A DNA stretch of 64,000 bases, from positions 62,001 to 126,000 of the forward strand of contig NZ_CAJHCQ010000021.1 of the NCBI RefSeq assembly GCF_904848665.1. The letters are read 5' to 3'. Position 1 is the stretch's first letter; every line of letters starts with the position of its first letter. Shown in pieces: positions 1 through 8,265 of this stretch. The DNA comes from Paraburkholderia hiiakae (lineage in GTDB: Bacteria > Pseudomonadota > Gammaproteobacteria > Burkholderiales > Burkholderiaceae). A program made the translations under genes and the position numbers. The notes below the pieces were generated by a model. The model saw only the letters and a list, made by a program, of their open reading frames with translations, was not told the origin of the DNA and did no database searches.

Positions 1-2
1 TG

Positions 3-1286
3 CTTGATTTCCATATTGGCCAGCTTGATCGCCAGATCAGCCGTCAACTCGATGCGGTGATGCACTCTACGGAATTTCAGGCGCTCGAAGGGCGCTGGCG
101 TGGTTTGAAGATGCTCGTCTCACGCACGGACTTCCGTCGCAATGCGCGCGTCGAGGTGCTCGACGTGTCGAAGGAAGCCCTGCAGCGCGACTTCGAGGAT
201 ACGCCGGAACTCATCCAGAGTGGCCTGTATCGCCACACGTACATAGAGGAATACGACACGCCGGGTGGCCAGCCGATCAGCTCGATGATCAGCGACTTCG
301 AGTTCGAGAATTCGCCGATGGACATCGCCCTGCTGCGCAACATCTCGAAGGTGGCGGCGGCCGCCCATATGCCGTTTGTCGGCTCGGTGGGTGCGGCGTT
401 CTTCGGCAAAAAGTCGATGGAAGAAGTGGCCGCGATCCAGGACATCGGCAACTACTTCGACCGCGCCGAGTACATCAAGTGGAAAAGCTTCCGCGACACG
501 GACGACGCTCGCTACGTGGGTCTGACGATGCCGCGCGTTCTGGGTCGCCTGCCGTATGGCAGGGACACCGTGCCGGTGCGCGCCTTCAACTATGAAGAAG
601 CGGTGAAGGGCCCGGACCACGACAAGTACCTGTGGGTCAATGCCTCGTTCGCGTTTGCGGCCAACATGAGCCGCAGTTTTGTGAATAACGGCTGGTGTGT
701 CCAGATCCGCGGTCCGCAGGCCGGCGGCAAGGTCGAAGACCTGCCCGTCCACCTTTACGACCTCGGCACCGGCACCCAGGCGAAGATCCCGACTGAAGTG
801 CTGATTCCCGAGACGCGCGAGTTCGAGTTCGCGAACCTGGGCTTCATTCCGCTCTCGTTCTACAAGAACCACGACTTCGCGTGTTTCTTCTCGGCCAGCT
901 CCGCGCAAAAGCCCGCGCTCTACGAGACGAAGGAAGCCACGGCTAACAGCCGCATCAATGCACGCCTGCCCTATATCTTCCTGCTCTCGCGCATCGCGCA
1001 CTATCTGAAGGTGATCCAGCGCGAGAACATCGGGACGACCAAGGACCGCCGCGTGCTCGAGCTGGAGCTGAACAACTGGATCAAGGGCCTCGTCACCGAA
1101 ATGAAGGATCCGGGTGACGAGCTTCAGGCCTCGCACCCGTTGCGCGAGGCGAAGGTGACGGTCGAGGACATCGAGGACAACCCGGGGTTCTTCCGTATCA
1201 AGCTCTTCATCATCCCGCACTTCCAGGTGGAGGGCATGGACATCGGACTGTCGCTCGTGTCGCAGATGCCGAAGGCCAAGACCTGA
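3..1286 (+). CDS. tssC: T6SS contractile sheath large subunit TssC (5' end outside window)
   Basis: TssC (VipB/ImpC) pairs with TssB to form the contractile sheath that propels the Hcp tube in the cytoplasm. The open frame enters from the left edge, so the N-terminus is missing: about 427 of some 490 residues are visible. Family landmarks run in order: the FQALEGRWRGL helix, DFEDTPELIQSGLY, the AAAAHMPFVGSVG segment, DARYVGLTMPRVLGRLPYG, the NSRINARLPYIF strand, IQRENIGTTKDR and the NNWIKGLV C-terminal domain. tssB is expected just upstream, outside the window. The gene starts a + strand run with tssA. It closely resembles the second TssC encoded at 6600-8012. Apparent GTG and ATG starts at 57 and 60 are internal codons. 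Confidence 0.95.
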   Translation, partial: LDFHIGQLDRQISRQLDAVMHSTEFQALEGRWRGLKMLVSRTDFRRNARVEVLDVSKEALQRDFEDTPELIQSGLYRHTYIEEYDTPGGQPISSMISDFEFENSPMDIALLRNISKVAAAAHMPFVGSVGAAFFGKKSMEEVAAIQDIGNYFDRAEYIKWKSFRDTDDARYVGLTMPRVLGRLPYGRDTVPVRAFNYEEAVKGPDHDKYLWVNASFAFAANMSRSFVNNGWCVQIRGPQAGGKVEDLPVHLYDLGTGTQAKIPTEVLIPETREFEFANLGFIPLSFYKNHDFACFFSASSAQKPALYETKEATANSRINARLPYIFLLSRIAHYLKVIQRENIGTTKDRRVLELELNNWIKGLVTEMKDPGDELQASHPLREAKVTVEDIEDNPGFFRIKLFIIPHFQVEGMDIGLSLVSQMPKAKT

Positions 1287-1381
1287 CCGGTCGTCTGTCC
1301 ATGCGAACCGCGCCGGGGCAGCGTACCGCTCCGGCGTTTATTTTTCGTTCCAGCCTTTTGATCCCGCAAGGAGGAGTTCGC

Positions 1382-2967
1382 GTGAAGATGCCCGGCCTGC
1401 TCAAAGCACTGTTTCCGTCGCGTGACGCGGGCGAGTTCACGCGCTCGCGGCTGGATACCTGGCGTGCGTGGCTGCAGCCACTGCCCGGTGAGAATGGCGT
1501 TGGGCGCGATCCGGGCTACGAAGACGCATTCTTCGCGCTCAAGGACGAGACGAATAAGCTCTCCGGCATCGATGACGCTTTGATAGTGGGCTCCTGCGAA
1601 CAATTGCTGAAGGAAACCGGCAAAGATCTCCGGGTGGCCGGCTACTATGCCGGAGCGCGCCTGAGGCAGGGTGGGCCGGCCGGATTTGCGGACGGGCTGG
1701 AGCTGGCCGCCGCGCTCGTGGAGCGGTTTGCGGAATCGGTGCTGCCCGCGCGTGCCGAAGCGAAGAAGGGCGCGCTGGAAATGCTGGCCACCACACGCAT
1801 GATGGAACTACTGGCGAGCCGTGGCGAGCCCGCGCCGGCCGATCTTGAACGTTCACTCGCGGCACTGGATGTGCTTGTCACCCAGACGGACGCGTGGCCC
1901 GAAGCCGCGCGCCCGAATCTTCAGCCGCTGGTGTCACGGTTTGAACGCAGGGAAGAACCCGCCGGCTTTGCCGCTGACATGCCGCCGGTCGCCACACCGC
2001 CCATGACGGCAGGGGGAGCTTCCGGCGCGATCGCCTCGACGCGCGAACTGCTGGCGCAGGCGCGGGGGATGGCTACCTGGCTGCGCGATCAGGAACAGGG
2101 CTACCTGCCGTCGGTGCGGCTCGTGCGTTGCGTTCGCTGGGACACCCTGCATGACGTGCCGCCGGCGGACGCCGCCTCGCACACGCGGCTTGTCGCGCCC
2201 CGCCCGGAGCTGCGTGCCCAGATGAAGCGGCTCGTCCTGCAGAAGCAGTGGAATGAACTGCTCGAACGTGTCGAAGGCGCCTTCATGGAAGGGGTCAATC
2301 ACCTGTGGTTCGACCTGCAGTATTTCCAGCATGTCGCGCTCGATCACGCTGGCGCGCCATACAACTCCTGGCGTGAGCTGCTGCGCGCGGATTTTGCACT
2401 TTTCCTTGAGCGCCTGCCCGGCATCGAGCGCCTGTCGTTCAACGACGGCACACCGTTCGCGGACGACACGACGCTCGAGTGGATCGCGCGGCACGCGGTC
2501 GTGCGTGATTTCGAAGCGGGGGACACGGTCGCACCCCTGCCGGTCTCGGCCGACAGCGAGGAAGGGGTGCGGGTGACTGGCCGGAGATCGAGGCGCAGGC
2601 AAGGGATCTCACGGCCCGCGACGGCATCGAAGCGGCTTTCGCGTGGCTCGAAGGTTTGCCTGGCATGAGGAGCGATCGACACCGTTTCCTGCAGCGGTTC
2701 GTGATGGCGCGACTCGCAGCCCATGCCGAACACGCCGATGCAGCCACGGCGCTGCTGCTCGAGTTGGATGGGGCTGCGAAATCCCTGCCACTTGCGCGCT
2801 GGGACCCCGCGCTCGTGTTTGAGGTCAAACTCCAGCTGGTGCGGGCGCTCAAGGCCACGAGCAATCGCAAGGATGCCGATAAACCGGGACTCGTTCGCCG
2901 GATTGCCGAATTGCAGGGGGAAATGATAGTGCTGGACCCAGCACGCATGCTGTCGCTGTCACTCTGA
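1382..2967 (+). pseudogene. tssA: T6SS baseplate/cap protein TssA, interrupted by an apparent frameshift
   Basis: TssA coordinates baseplate docking and sheath polymerisation. The N-terminal ImpA_N domain is clear (DLRVAGYYAGARLRQGG at about residues 80-96), and the C-terminal VasJ-type domain (DWPEIEAQARDL through FLQRFVMARLAAHAE to ALVFEVKLQLVRAL) is intact but in another frame. The first frame ends at 2668 with a basic nonsense tail after about position 2565. The correct reading resumes in the minus-one frame at DW (2575). The switch falls in the G-rich stretch 2561-2577, so a one-base loss is the simplest reading. It could be a true mutation, a sequencing error or recoding. Start: GTG at 1382, five bases after AAGGAGGAG (1368-1376), preferred over the ATG at 1301, which lacks a ribosome site. 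Confidence 0.85.
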
Positions 2968-2976
2968 GGTCGTCGA

Positions 2977-3096
2977 ATGGCCTGGCAACAGACAAGAGGA
3001 GCCTCCATGTCTTACAGTCCAGCGTGGTCGGCGCGCGTTCCTACCGAGACCCGCAAGCGGGTACAGCTTGCGCTCGCCGCGGTACCTGGCCGGTAG
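2977..3096 (+). other. short ORF of 39 codons after tssA, doubtful
   Basis: An ATG at 2977, with a second ATG at 3007 behind AGAGGAG, opens a 39-codon frame ending at TAG 3094-3096. It encodes a basic peptide with no recognisable family. It sits between the end of tssA and the decayed zinc-ribbon gene, so it may be a gene remnant and not a functional peptide. The stretch 2968-3180 otherwise shows nothing identifiable. Confidence 0.2.
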
Positions 3097-3179
3097 GAAG
3101 AACGTTGCGCTTGCTTGGTGCGGACCTGTCCGTCTAACGCTTACGAGAGCTACCGGCTCCCGCTCCAGCTAATGTGTGC

Positions 3180-3808
3180 GGCTGACCAATACTTTCCGAT
3201 GCTCACGAAAGCCGTGTGCATGGGGCAAAGGCTCGCGCGATCGCCATTGAGCGAGGAGACTGATGTCTGTCGCGTCGCTATGTGAACAACCGTGACAGGA
3301 TGCACTGGCGCTGCGAGGCCGGTCACACGTGGGATGCATCCCTGGACGCTGTCCTTTGTGGTGACTGGTGCCAGACGTGCTATTTCGGGCGCATTAATCC
3401 ACGGCAGGACGATATCAACCGGGCGGCGGCATCGCGTGCCGGCCGCTGCTTGTCAACCTAAGTCGACAACGAAACGCCGCTGCAATGGCGATGCGCTAAC
3501 GGGTACACGCGGTTTGCGCCGTGGTTTCGGGTGAGCAAGGGCCAGTGGTGCCATCCGTGCGCCGTGAAGGCACGCACTGCACGATTGAACAGACGCAGTA
3601 GCTTGCGAAGTCACGCGGTGGCTAGTGCCTGTCGACCGTGTAACGTGGCACCCACCGCAAAATCGAATGGCTGTGCGAGAAAGGGCACGTGTGGTGCGCC
3701 ATGGGCGACTACACCAACGTGCCCGTGTGGAAGATGAGGGGGCCCCGTACCGACCAAGCCTTGCACGACGGCATTGACAAAATGATGCCGATCGACACCA
3801 TGCCTTAA
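3180..3808 (+). pseudogene. decayed multi-repeat zinc-ribbon protein gene
   Basis: Stitching frames together reveals three copies of a repeat: RGxxCLSxxYVNN, then WxCxxGHxW, then about 14 residues, then GxWCxxC. Copy 1 reads MHWRCEAGHTWDAS, then GDWCQTC. Copy 2 reads PLQWRCANGYTRFAP, then KGQWCHPC. Copy 3 reads IEWLCEKGHVW, then degenerates. Copies 1 and 2 share one frame but are broken by TGA at 3261-3263 and TAA at 3459-3461. The reading then moves to a second frame (EVTRWLVPVDRV at about 3607) and a third (from 3662), so there are at least two stops and two frameshifts. Paired WxC and WCxxC elements suggest a treble-clef or zinc-ribbon (DUF4379-like) protein. Its function, and whether it belonged to the T6SS, are unknown. 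The 5' limit is approximate. Confidence 0.6.
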
Positions 3809-3816
3809 GGTCGGCG

Positions 3817-4095
3817 TTACTCGCTGTCGTAGTACTCCGAGCGCGCGATCACGCGATTTTCGCCACGCGGACACTGGCAGGCAACGATATCGTTGTCCTT
3901 CACGGCCGTCGTTCCCGCCAGCCCCCAGTTCTTTGCCGTACCCAGCATCGGGCCGGGGTGTCCGCAACGCCCGCAGGAAGCCATTCCGCCGTCCTTCGCA
4001 AGGCCGCCGTTTTCGTCCGAGAACGCCTCGTCGCCGTCCAGTACCTCACCTCCAGTTGTTGTCCTGTTACCTTTGACTGCCAGCATCGTTCCCAT
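3817..4095 (-). CDS. PAAR-domain T6SS spike tip protein
   Basis: A 92-residue PAAR-like protein that should cap the VgrG trimer and sharpen the T6SS spike. It has the family's short glycine-rich beta repeats, starting with MLAVKGNRTTTGGEVLDGD. A central CGRCGHPG replaces the more usual single Cys turn. The second half carries the repeated GTAKNWGLAGTTAVKDND element and a CQCP motif. The four Cys (two CxxC-like pairs) may bind a metal ion at the tip, as in other PAAR proteins. No toxin extension follows, so effectors must travel by another route. The ribosome site is strong (AAGGAG, seven bases before ATG 4095). It is the last gene of the minus-strand operon, 40 bases after tssE, and is convergent with the zinc-ribbon pseudogene. 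Confidence 0.8.
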   Translation of the reverse strand: MGTMLAVKGNRTTTGGEVLDGDEAFSDENGGLAKDGGMASCGRCGHPGPMLGTAKNWGLAGTTAVKDNDIVACQCPRGENRVIARSEYYDSE

Positions 4096-4135
4096 GCCAG
4101 TCTCCTTCCTGGGTTGAAAAAATTTCAGTACCGAA

Positions 4136-4567
4136 TCAATACCGGTCGAGCGCCGCCTGCAGCATCTTCAGGCGTGTTCTGCCATCCGGCGTGAATACCG
4201 TATCGAAGCGCACGAGCCCTTCCCTGTGCAGATGGCACTTCATCGTGAAGCTCACCATGATGCCGGGCTCCGGTGTCTGCACCTCGATCTCGACCCTCTT
4301 CAGACGCGGCTCGTATCTGAGCAATGTCGACTCGATCGCGTTGCGCAGCTTGTGCGTCGATGAGGGCAGGTGTCGGTAGATTTCCGACAGGTCATCGAGT
4401 CCGAAGTCCGGCAGGTGCGCAAGCGATCCGCGCCGGCTGTTCAGGATGCGCTCGATGTTGTCCCGCACCGAAAAAAAAGTCTGCTCCTCCGGCGTGAAAT
4501 CCTTCACGACAGCCCCGTCGGCAAAATGCCCCGTGATCCGCTCGAAGAGTCCCGGTCCAGTACGCAT
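4136..4567 (-). CDS. tssE: T6SS baseplate subunit TssE
   Basis: TssE is the gp25-like baseplate wedge component with lysozyme-fold homology but no lysozyme activity. The 143-residue product has the family's features: SVRDNIERILNSRRGS, then the conserved LPDFGLDDLSEIY segment, then RNAIESTLLRYEPRLKRVEIEV and a C-terminal beta region. The start is the ATG at 4567-4565, which shares one base with the tssL stop codon (TGATG), so translation is probably coupled. A longer open frame reaching 4657 would run inside tssL and adds residues unlike TssE. It lies fourth in the tssC2-tssK-tssL-tssE-PAAR operon. Confidence 0.9.
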   Translation of the reverse strand: MRTGPGLFERITGHFADGAVVKDFTPEEQTFFSVRDNIERILNSRRGSLAHLPDFGLDDLSEIYRHLPSSTHKLRNAIESTLLRYEPRLKRVEIEVQTPEPGIMVSFTMKCHLHREGLVRFDTVFTPDGRTRLKMLQAALDRY

Positions 4568-5232
4568 CAGTGCCCCATGCTCGCGATCGACGAGAGTAGC
4601 CACCGGTCGATGGCGAACCAGGTGAATCCCGCGGCGAGGCACGCAATGACCACCCACGCGAGCGGCGACAGACGACGCCTGCGCCCGCGTGACGGATTCA
4701 CCACAACCGGCCCTGACCGGTCTGGCGTGGCACCGCCCATGGCGCGCTCCAGGCGCCCGTCAATGGCGCGGATGAGCTTCGTGCGCGCATCGGCCTCGTT
4801 CACTGCAAAGCGCCCCGTGAACCCGAGCTTGAGAACGGCGGCAAAGATTGCGAGCAGTGGCAGAGCGGGTCTGGGTTCGCGCAAGCGCTGGCCAATCCGG
4901 CGCAGCAATTCCTCGCCCGCATCGTTCCGGCCGAACACGCCCACCTGAAGGGGTTCGCGCTCCCACGCATCGCGTGCCTCACCGCTCAGTCCCTTGAGCG
5001 CCGCTTCATCGAGCAGGGCGCACAGCGCATAGAGCGCGTCATCGATCACGTCATGAGACTGTCCGCGCCGTAGCAACTCCTCGCGCAGACGGACGATTTG
5101 GTCATCACATTCTCCGCGTAACACATGCAGCGAAGGCGGGTTCCCCTTGCGGAGCGTTACAACGGCGCGGGCGGTATCGCGCAGGGCGACGGGCAGTAAT
5201 TCCGAGACGGATTGTGCTGCGGCGATCTTCAT
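4567..5232 (-). CDS. tssL: T6SS inner-membrane protein TssL (DotU family)
   Basis: TssL is a tail-anchored inner-membrane protein that joins TssM and TssJ in the trans-envelope complex and contacts the baseplate through TssK. The 221-residue protein has the cytoplasmic hook domain (DALYALCALLDEAALK, then the WEREPLQVGVFGRNDAGEE region) and one C-terminal membrane segment at about 192-212 (WVVIACLAAGFTWFAIDRWLL) with a very short periplasmic tail. There is no fused peptidoglycan-binding OmpA domain. The separate OmpA lipoprotein at 23795 may supply that function. It overlaps tssK by four bases (ATGA) and tssE by one base. Confidence 0.92.
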   Translation of the reverse strand: MKIAAAQSVSELLPVALRDTARAVVTLRKGNPPSLHVLRGECDDQIVRLREELLRRGQSHDVIDDALYALCALLDEAALKGLSGEARDAWEREPLQVGVFGRNDAGEELLRRIGQRLREPRPALPLLAIFAAVLKLGFTGRFAVNEADARTKLIRAIDGRLERAMGGATPDRSGPVVVNPSRGRRRRLSPLAWVVIACLAAGFTWFAIDRWLLSSIASMGH

Positions 5233-6575
5233 GACGGCAGCACCGCGTAGAGTTCAAGCTCGGCTTCGGGAATCGAGGCAGGCAGGTAAATCTGGCAGGC
5301 ACGCGCCGCGATCATCCGCTTGAACGCCGGGTCTGAACTGTCCACCGCAAAATACTGGTTCTCGATGCGCACCGGGATCGCGGCCGGCAGGCGCGACACC
5401 GGCCGCAGTGCAATACCGGCCAGCGCCGAATTGACCACCTGTTCGACCTCATCCGGTGCACCCATCTTGCACAGCGCCGGCAACTGCTCCAGAAGCGCGT
5501 GGGCAGGCATGGTTGCCCGCACCGACAGGTAATAGTCGACTTCTTCGGTAAGCCGGTCGTCGTTGATGCGGCCGAGCCACATCGAGGTCCGCAGGCGCTC
5601 GAGCGCAATCGGGACGACCCGCGACGGAATCACGGCATCCAGCAGGATGCGGATCAGGGATTCGAGCTCCGCAAACACCGGCTCCGGCGCGCGATGGTCA
5701 TACGCCGGAATAGCCTGCAGCGTCTCCGTCGTCGAGAATGTGAGCAGCGAACCGGCGAGCCGCGCGAGCACGGCATAGAGCCGTTCAGGATGCTGGTCGG
5801 GCGCTTGGGCGAGACGCGCCAGTTCCGGCCACGTGCTGTTGACCGAATTCAGCAGCCAGAAGAGCGCCACATCGGACACCGCAAAATCGGCGATCTGGTC
5901 CGAGCGCTCCTTGCGGCGCACGGCAAGACTCGCACTCTTCGCCGTGAGGATCTCGGACAGGCGCCGCATGCGCTGCGTGAGCCGCGCGCTGGCCGACAGG
6001 AACAGGCACGGCGGCACGAACGACTCATCGTGCTCGAAACGGCCCTGCGGCGTGCGAACGAGACGTACAACGGGGCACGTGACGTAGTCATCCGCCTTTT
6101 CGAAATCGAACAGCAGCGCGACGACCAGTCGCTCGACACTGATCTCTTCCTTTCCCTCTCCGTTGATATCGACGGCATGGACGAATTCGCGGGTCGAACG
6201 CCGCGGCCGTGCCGACCTCTCGCCGGGTTCCACGCAGTTGCTGCCCTGCGGATCGACAAGCGCCACACCGGCGAGTACCGTGATTGTCTCCACTTCGGCC
6301 GGCACGTCCGCCAGACTGCGCGCGGACGGTAGCCAGTCAGCGGTCTCACTGTCGATGAGCGTGCCATCGCGCAGGCGCGCCGACAGCCTCGCAACCTGCA
6401 GCCGGTCGATGCCGAGCGCCTTGGTATCGATTGCGACATCGATCACGCCCCACGCGTCGGGACTCGACATGCGTGCATTCTGATCATTGGCATACTGCTC
6501 CCAGAGCGCCTGCTGCTGGAAATGCTGCGGCGTCATGAAAATGCCGCGCGCCCACAGGGGTTTCGTTATCTTCAT
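5229..6575 (-). CDS. tssK: T6SS baseplate adaptor TssK
   Basis: TssK links the baseplate (TssEFG, VgrG) to the TssL/TssM membrane complex and resembles phage receptor-binding proteins. The 448-residue product starts with the hallmark MKITKPLWARGIFMTPQHFQ and keeps family motifs in the middle (LPALCKMG, DEVEQVVNSAL) and near the end (IPVRIENQYFAVD). The length is typical. It lies 24 bases after tssC2 and overlaps tssL by four bases, so the group is a single transcription unit. No strong ribosome site is visible before ATG 6575. Confidence 0.95.
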   Translation of the reverse strand: MKITKPLWARGIFMTPQHFQQQALWEQYANDQNARMSSPDAWGVIDVAIDTKALGIDRLQVARLSARLRDGTLIDSETADWLPSARSLADVPAEVETITVLAGVALVDPQGSNCVEPGERSARPRRSTREFVHAVDINGEGKEEISVERLVVALLFDFEKADDYVTCPVVRLVRTPQGRFEHDESFVPPCLFLSASARLTQRMRRLSEILTAKSASLAVRRKERSDQIADFAVSDVALFWLLNSVNSTWPELARLAQAPDQHPERLYAVLARLAGSLLTFSTTETLQAIPAYDHRAPEPVFAELESLIRILLDAVIPSRVVPIALERLRTSMWLGRINDDRLTEEVDYYLSVRATMPAHALLEQLPALCKMGAPDEVEQVVNSALAGIALRPVSRLPAAIPVRIENQYFAVDSSDPAFKRMIAARACQIYLPASIPEAELELYAVLPS

Positions 6576-6599
6576 CGTTGAGGTTGGTCGGATTTCAGG

Positions 6600-8012
6600 T
6601 CAGGGAAGTAGGAGATGTTCAACTTTTTTCTTCGGCATCTGCGACATGAGCGCAAGGCTCACGTCCATGCCTTCGATCTGAAAATGCGGGACGATAAAGA
6701 GCTTGATGCGGAAAAAGCCCGGATTGTCATCGATGTCTTCTACTTCGACCTTGGCCTGTCGCAGTGGGTGCGAAGCCTGCAGGTCATCGCCCGCTGACGT
6801 CATGACGGTCACAAGCCCCTTGATCCAGTTGTTCAACTCCAGTTCGAGCAACCTGCGATCCTTAGTCGTGCCGATATTTTCACGCTGGATCATCTTCAGG
6901 TAGTGCGCGATACGTGACGCCAGGAAGATATACGGCAGACGTGCATTGATGCGGCTGTTGGCTGCGGCTTCACGTGTATCGAAGACGGCTGGTTTCTGTG
7001 TTGAATGGGCGGAATAGAAGCACGGGTGATCGTGATTGCTGGTGTAGGAAAGCGCGATGAGACCGAGTTCGGCAAATTCATGTTCACGGGTTTCCGGGAT
7101 CAGCGCATCGGTCGCGATCTTGCCCAGGCGGCCCGTATCGAGGTCATACAGTTGCGACGGGAGATCGCGAATCAGGCCGCCCGCCCGTGGGCCGCGAATC
7201 TGCAGGCACCAGCCGTTACGCACGAAACTCCTCACCAGATTCAGCGCGAAGGCAAAGGCGGCGTTGGCCCACAGGTAAGCATCGCGGCTGCCGCTTCGGA
7301 CATCTTCGGTGTAGTTGAAGGCGCGTACAGGACGGGTCTCAGGCCCATACGGCAGGCGCGCGAGGAAACGGGGCAGTGTGAGTCCGACATAGCGCGCGTC
7401 CTCTGTCTCGCGAAATGCCTTCCACTTGAGATACGCCGCGCGCTCGAAGTGACCGGACAGATCGCGTATTGCTGCCACTTCCTCCATGGAGGTGCGGCCA
7501 AAGAAGGCCGGGGAAACCGCACCGATCACCGGCATATGCGACGCGGCAGCCACCTTCGAGAGATTGCGCAGCAAGGCGATGTCCGGTGCGCTGGCGTCGA
7601 ACTCAAAGTTCGCGATGACGGCCGAGACGGGCCAAGCACCGGGCGTGTCGTACTCCTGGATATACGTGTGCTGGTACAGGCCGCTCTGGATCAGTTCCGG
7701 CGCATCTTCGAAGTCCTGCCGCAACGTTTCCTTCGAAATGTCCAGTACCTCGATACGCACATCGACTTTGCTGCGGAAGTCTGTGCGGTCCACTAGAAAC
7801 TGTAGTGCCCGCCAGGCGGATTCGAGTGTCTGGAACACAGGGTGGTGAAGGATGGCATCGATCTGCCGACCAAGCATCCAGTCGATCGCGGCGAGGTCGT
7901 GATCGACGCATAGCGGATCCACCCACACACGCAGACCCACCTGCGACTCAGGTGTACCGGGTGGTGCAGCCGTGACGTCTTGCTGCGTGCTGTTCTGGAA
8001 GCTTGCGCTCAT
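6600..8012 (-). CDS. second T6SS sheath large-subunit protein TssC2 (TssC paralogue)
   Basis: This 470-residue protein matches the TssC family over its whole length and is very similar to the first TssC (3-1286). Shared landmarks include DFEDAPELIQSGLYQHTYI, ARYVGLTLPRFLARLPYG, AANSRINARLPYIFLASRI, MIQRENIGTTKDRRLLELE and NNWIKGLVTVM. The C-terminus (SQMPKKKVEHLLLP) is longer than that of TssC1. No tssB precedes it: it is the first gene of the minus-strand operon, with vgrG diverging on the other side. Two adjacent TssC genes are known in the Agrobacterium and Rhizobium imp loci (TssC40/TssC41, ImpC/ImpD). Here the copies are on opposite strands, separated by tssA, PAAR, tssE, tssL and tssK. 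Its role is open: minor sheath subunit, cap or assembly factor. Confidence 0.88.
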   Translation of the reverse strand: MSASFQNSTQQDVTAAPPGTPESQVGLRVWVDPLCVDHDLAAIDWMLGRQIDAILHHPVFQTLESAWRALQFLVDRTDFRSKVDVRIEVLDISKETLRQDFEDAPELIQSGLYQHTYIQEYDTPGAWPVSAVIANFEFDASAPDIALLRNLSKVAAASHMPVIGAVSPAFFGRTSMEEVAAIRDLSGHFERAAYLKWKAFRETEDARYVGLTLPRFLARLPYGPETRPVRAFNYTEDVRSGSRDAYLWANAAFAFALNLVRSFVRNGWCLQIRGPRAGGLIRDLPSQLYDLDTGRLGKIATDALIPETREHEFAELGLIALSYTSNHDHPCFYSAHSTQKPAVFDTREAAANSRINARLPYIFLASRIAHYLKMIQRENIGTTKDRRLLELELNNWIKGLVTVMTSAGDDLQASHPLRQAKVEVEDIDDNPGFFRIKLFIVPHFQIEGMDVSLALMSQMPKKKVEHLLLP

Positions 8013-8183
8013 TGTTCAGGTCTTGATCTGTGCCGGCATCGATTAACCCGGCATGTGTATCACGTCATCCATCTCAAAATCGCAATGAAAAGTGAACGAT
8101 GGTTATTAGTTGATTGAAGACAATGGACACTCCAAGTTCAATGCCCGCGCCCCTTCACCCGCGAAATGAATACGCGTATTGTT

Positions 8184-8212
8184 TTTTACCGAATTGCGAG
8201 CGCAACTATATT
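8184..8212 (+). promoter_or_regulatory. possible sigma-70 promoter for vgrG
   Basis: In the 253-base region between the divergent tssC2 and vgrG genes, TTTTAC at 8184-8189 and TATATT at 8207-8212 are spaced by 17 bases. They lie about 55 bases before the vgrG ATG. The -35 match is weak, so this is a candidate only. Confidence 0.3.
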
Positions 8213-8265
8213 CGCCGCGCATGACGTTTGTGATGCAGTGCTAATCAGGTGAGGGGTCGGCAAAG

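Noticed and set aside
120..1220. 366-codon antisense frame within tssC
   Set aside because: Low-complexity Arg/His/Val-rich translation expected from the reverse strand of high-GC genes.
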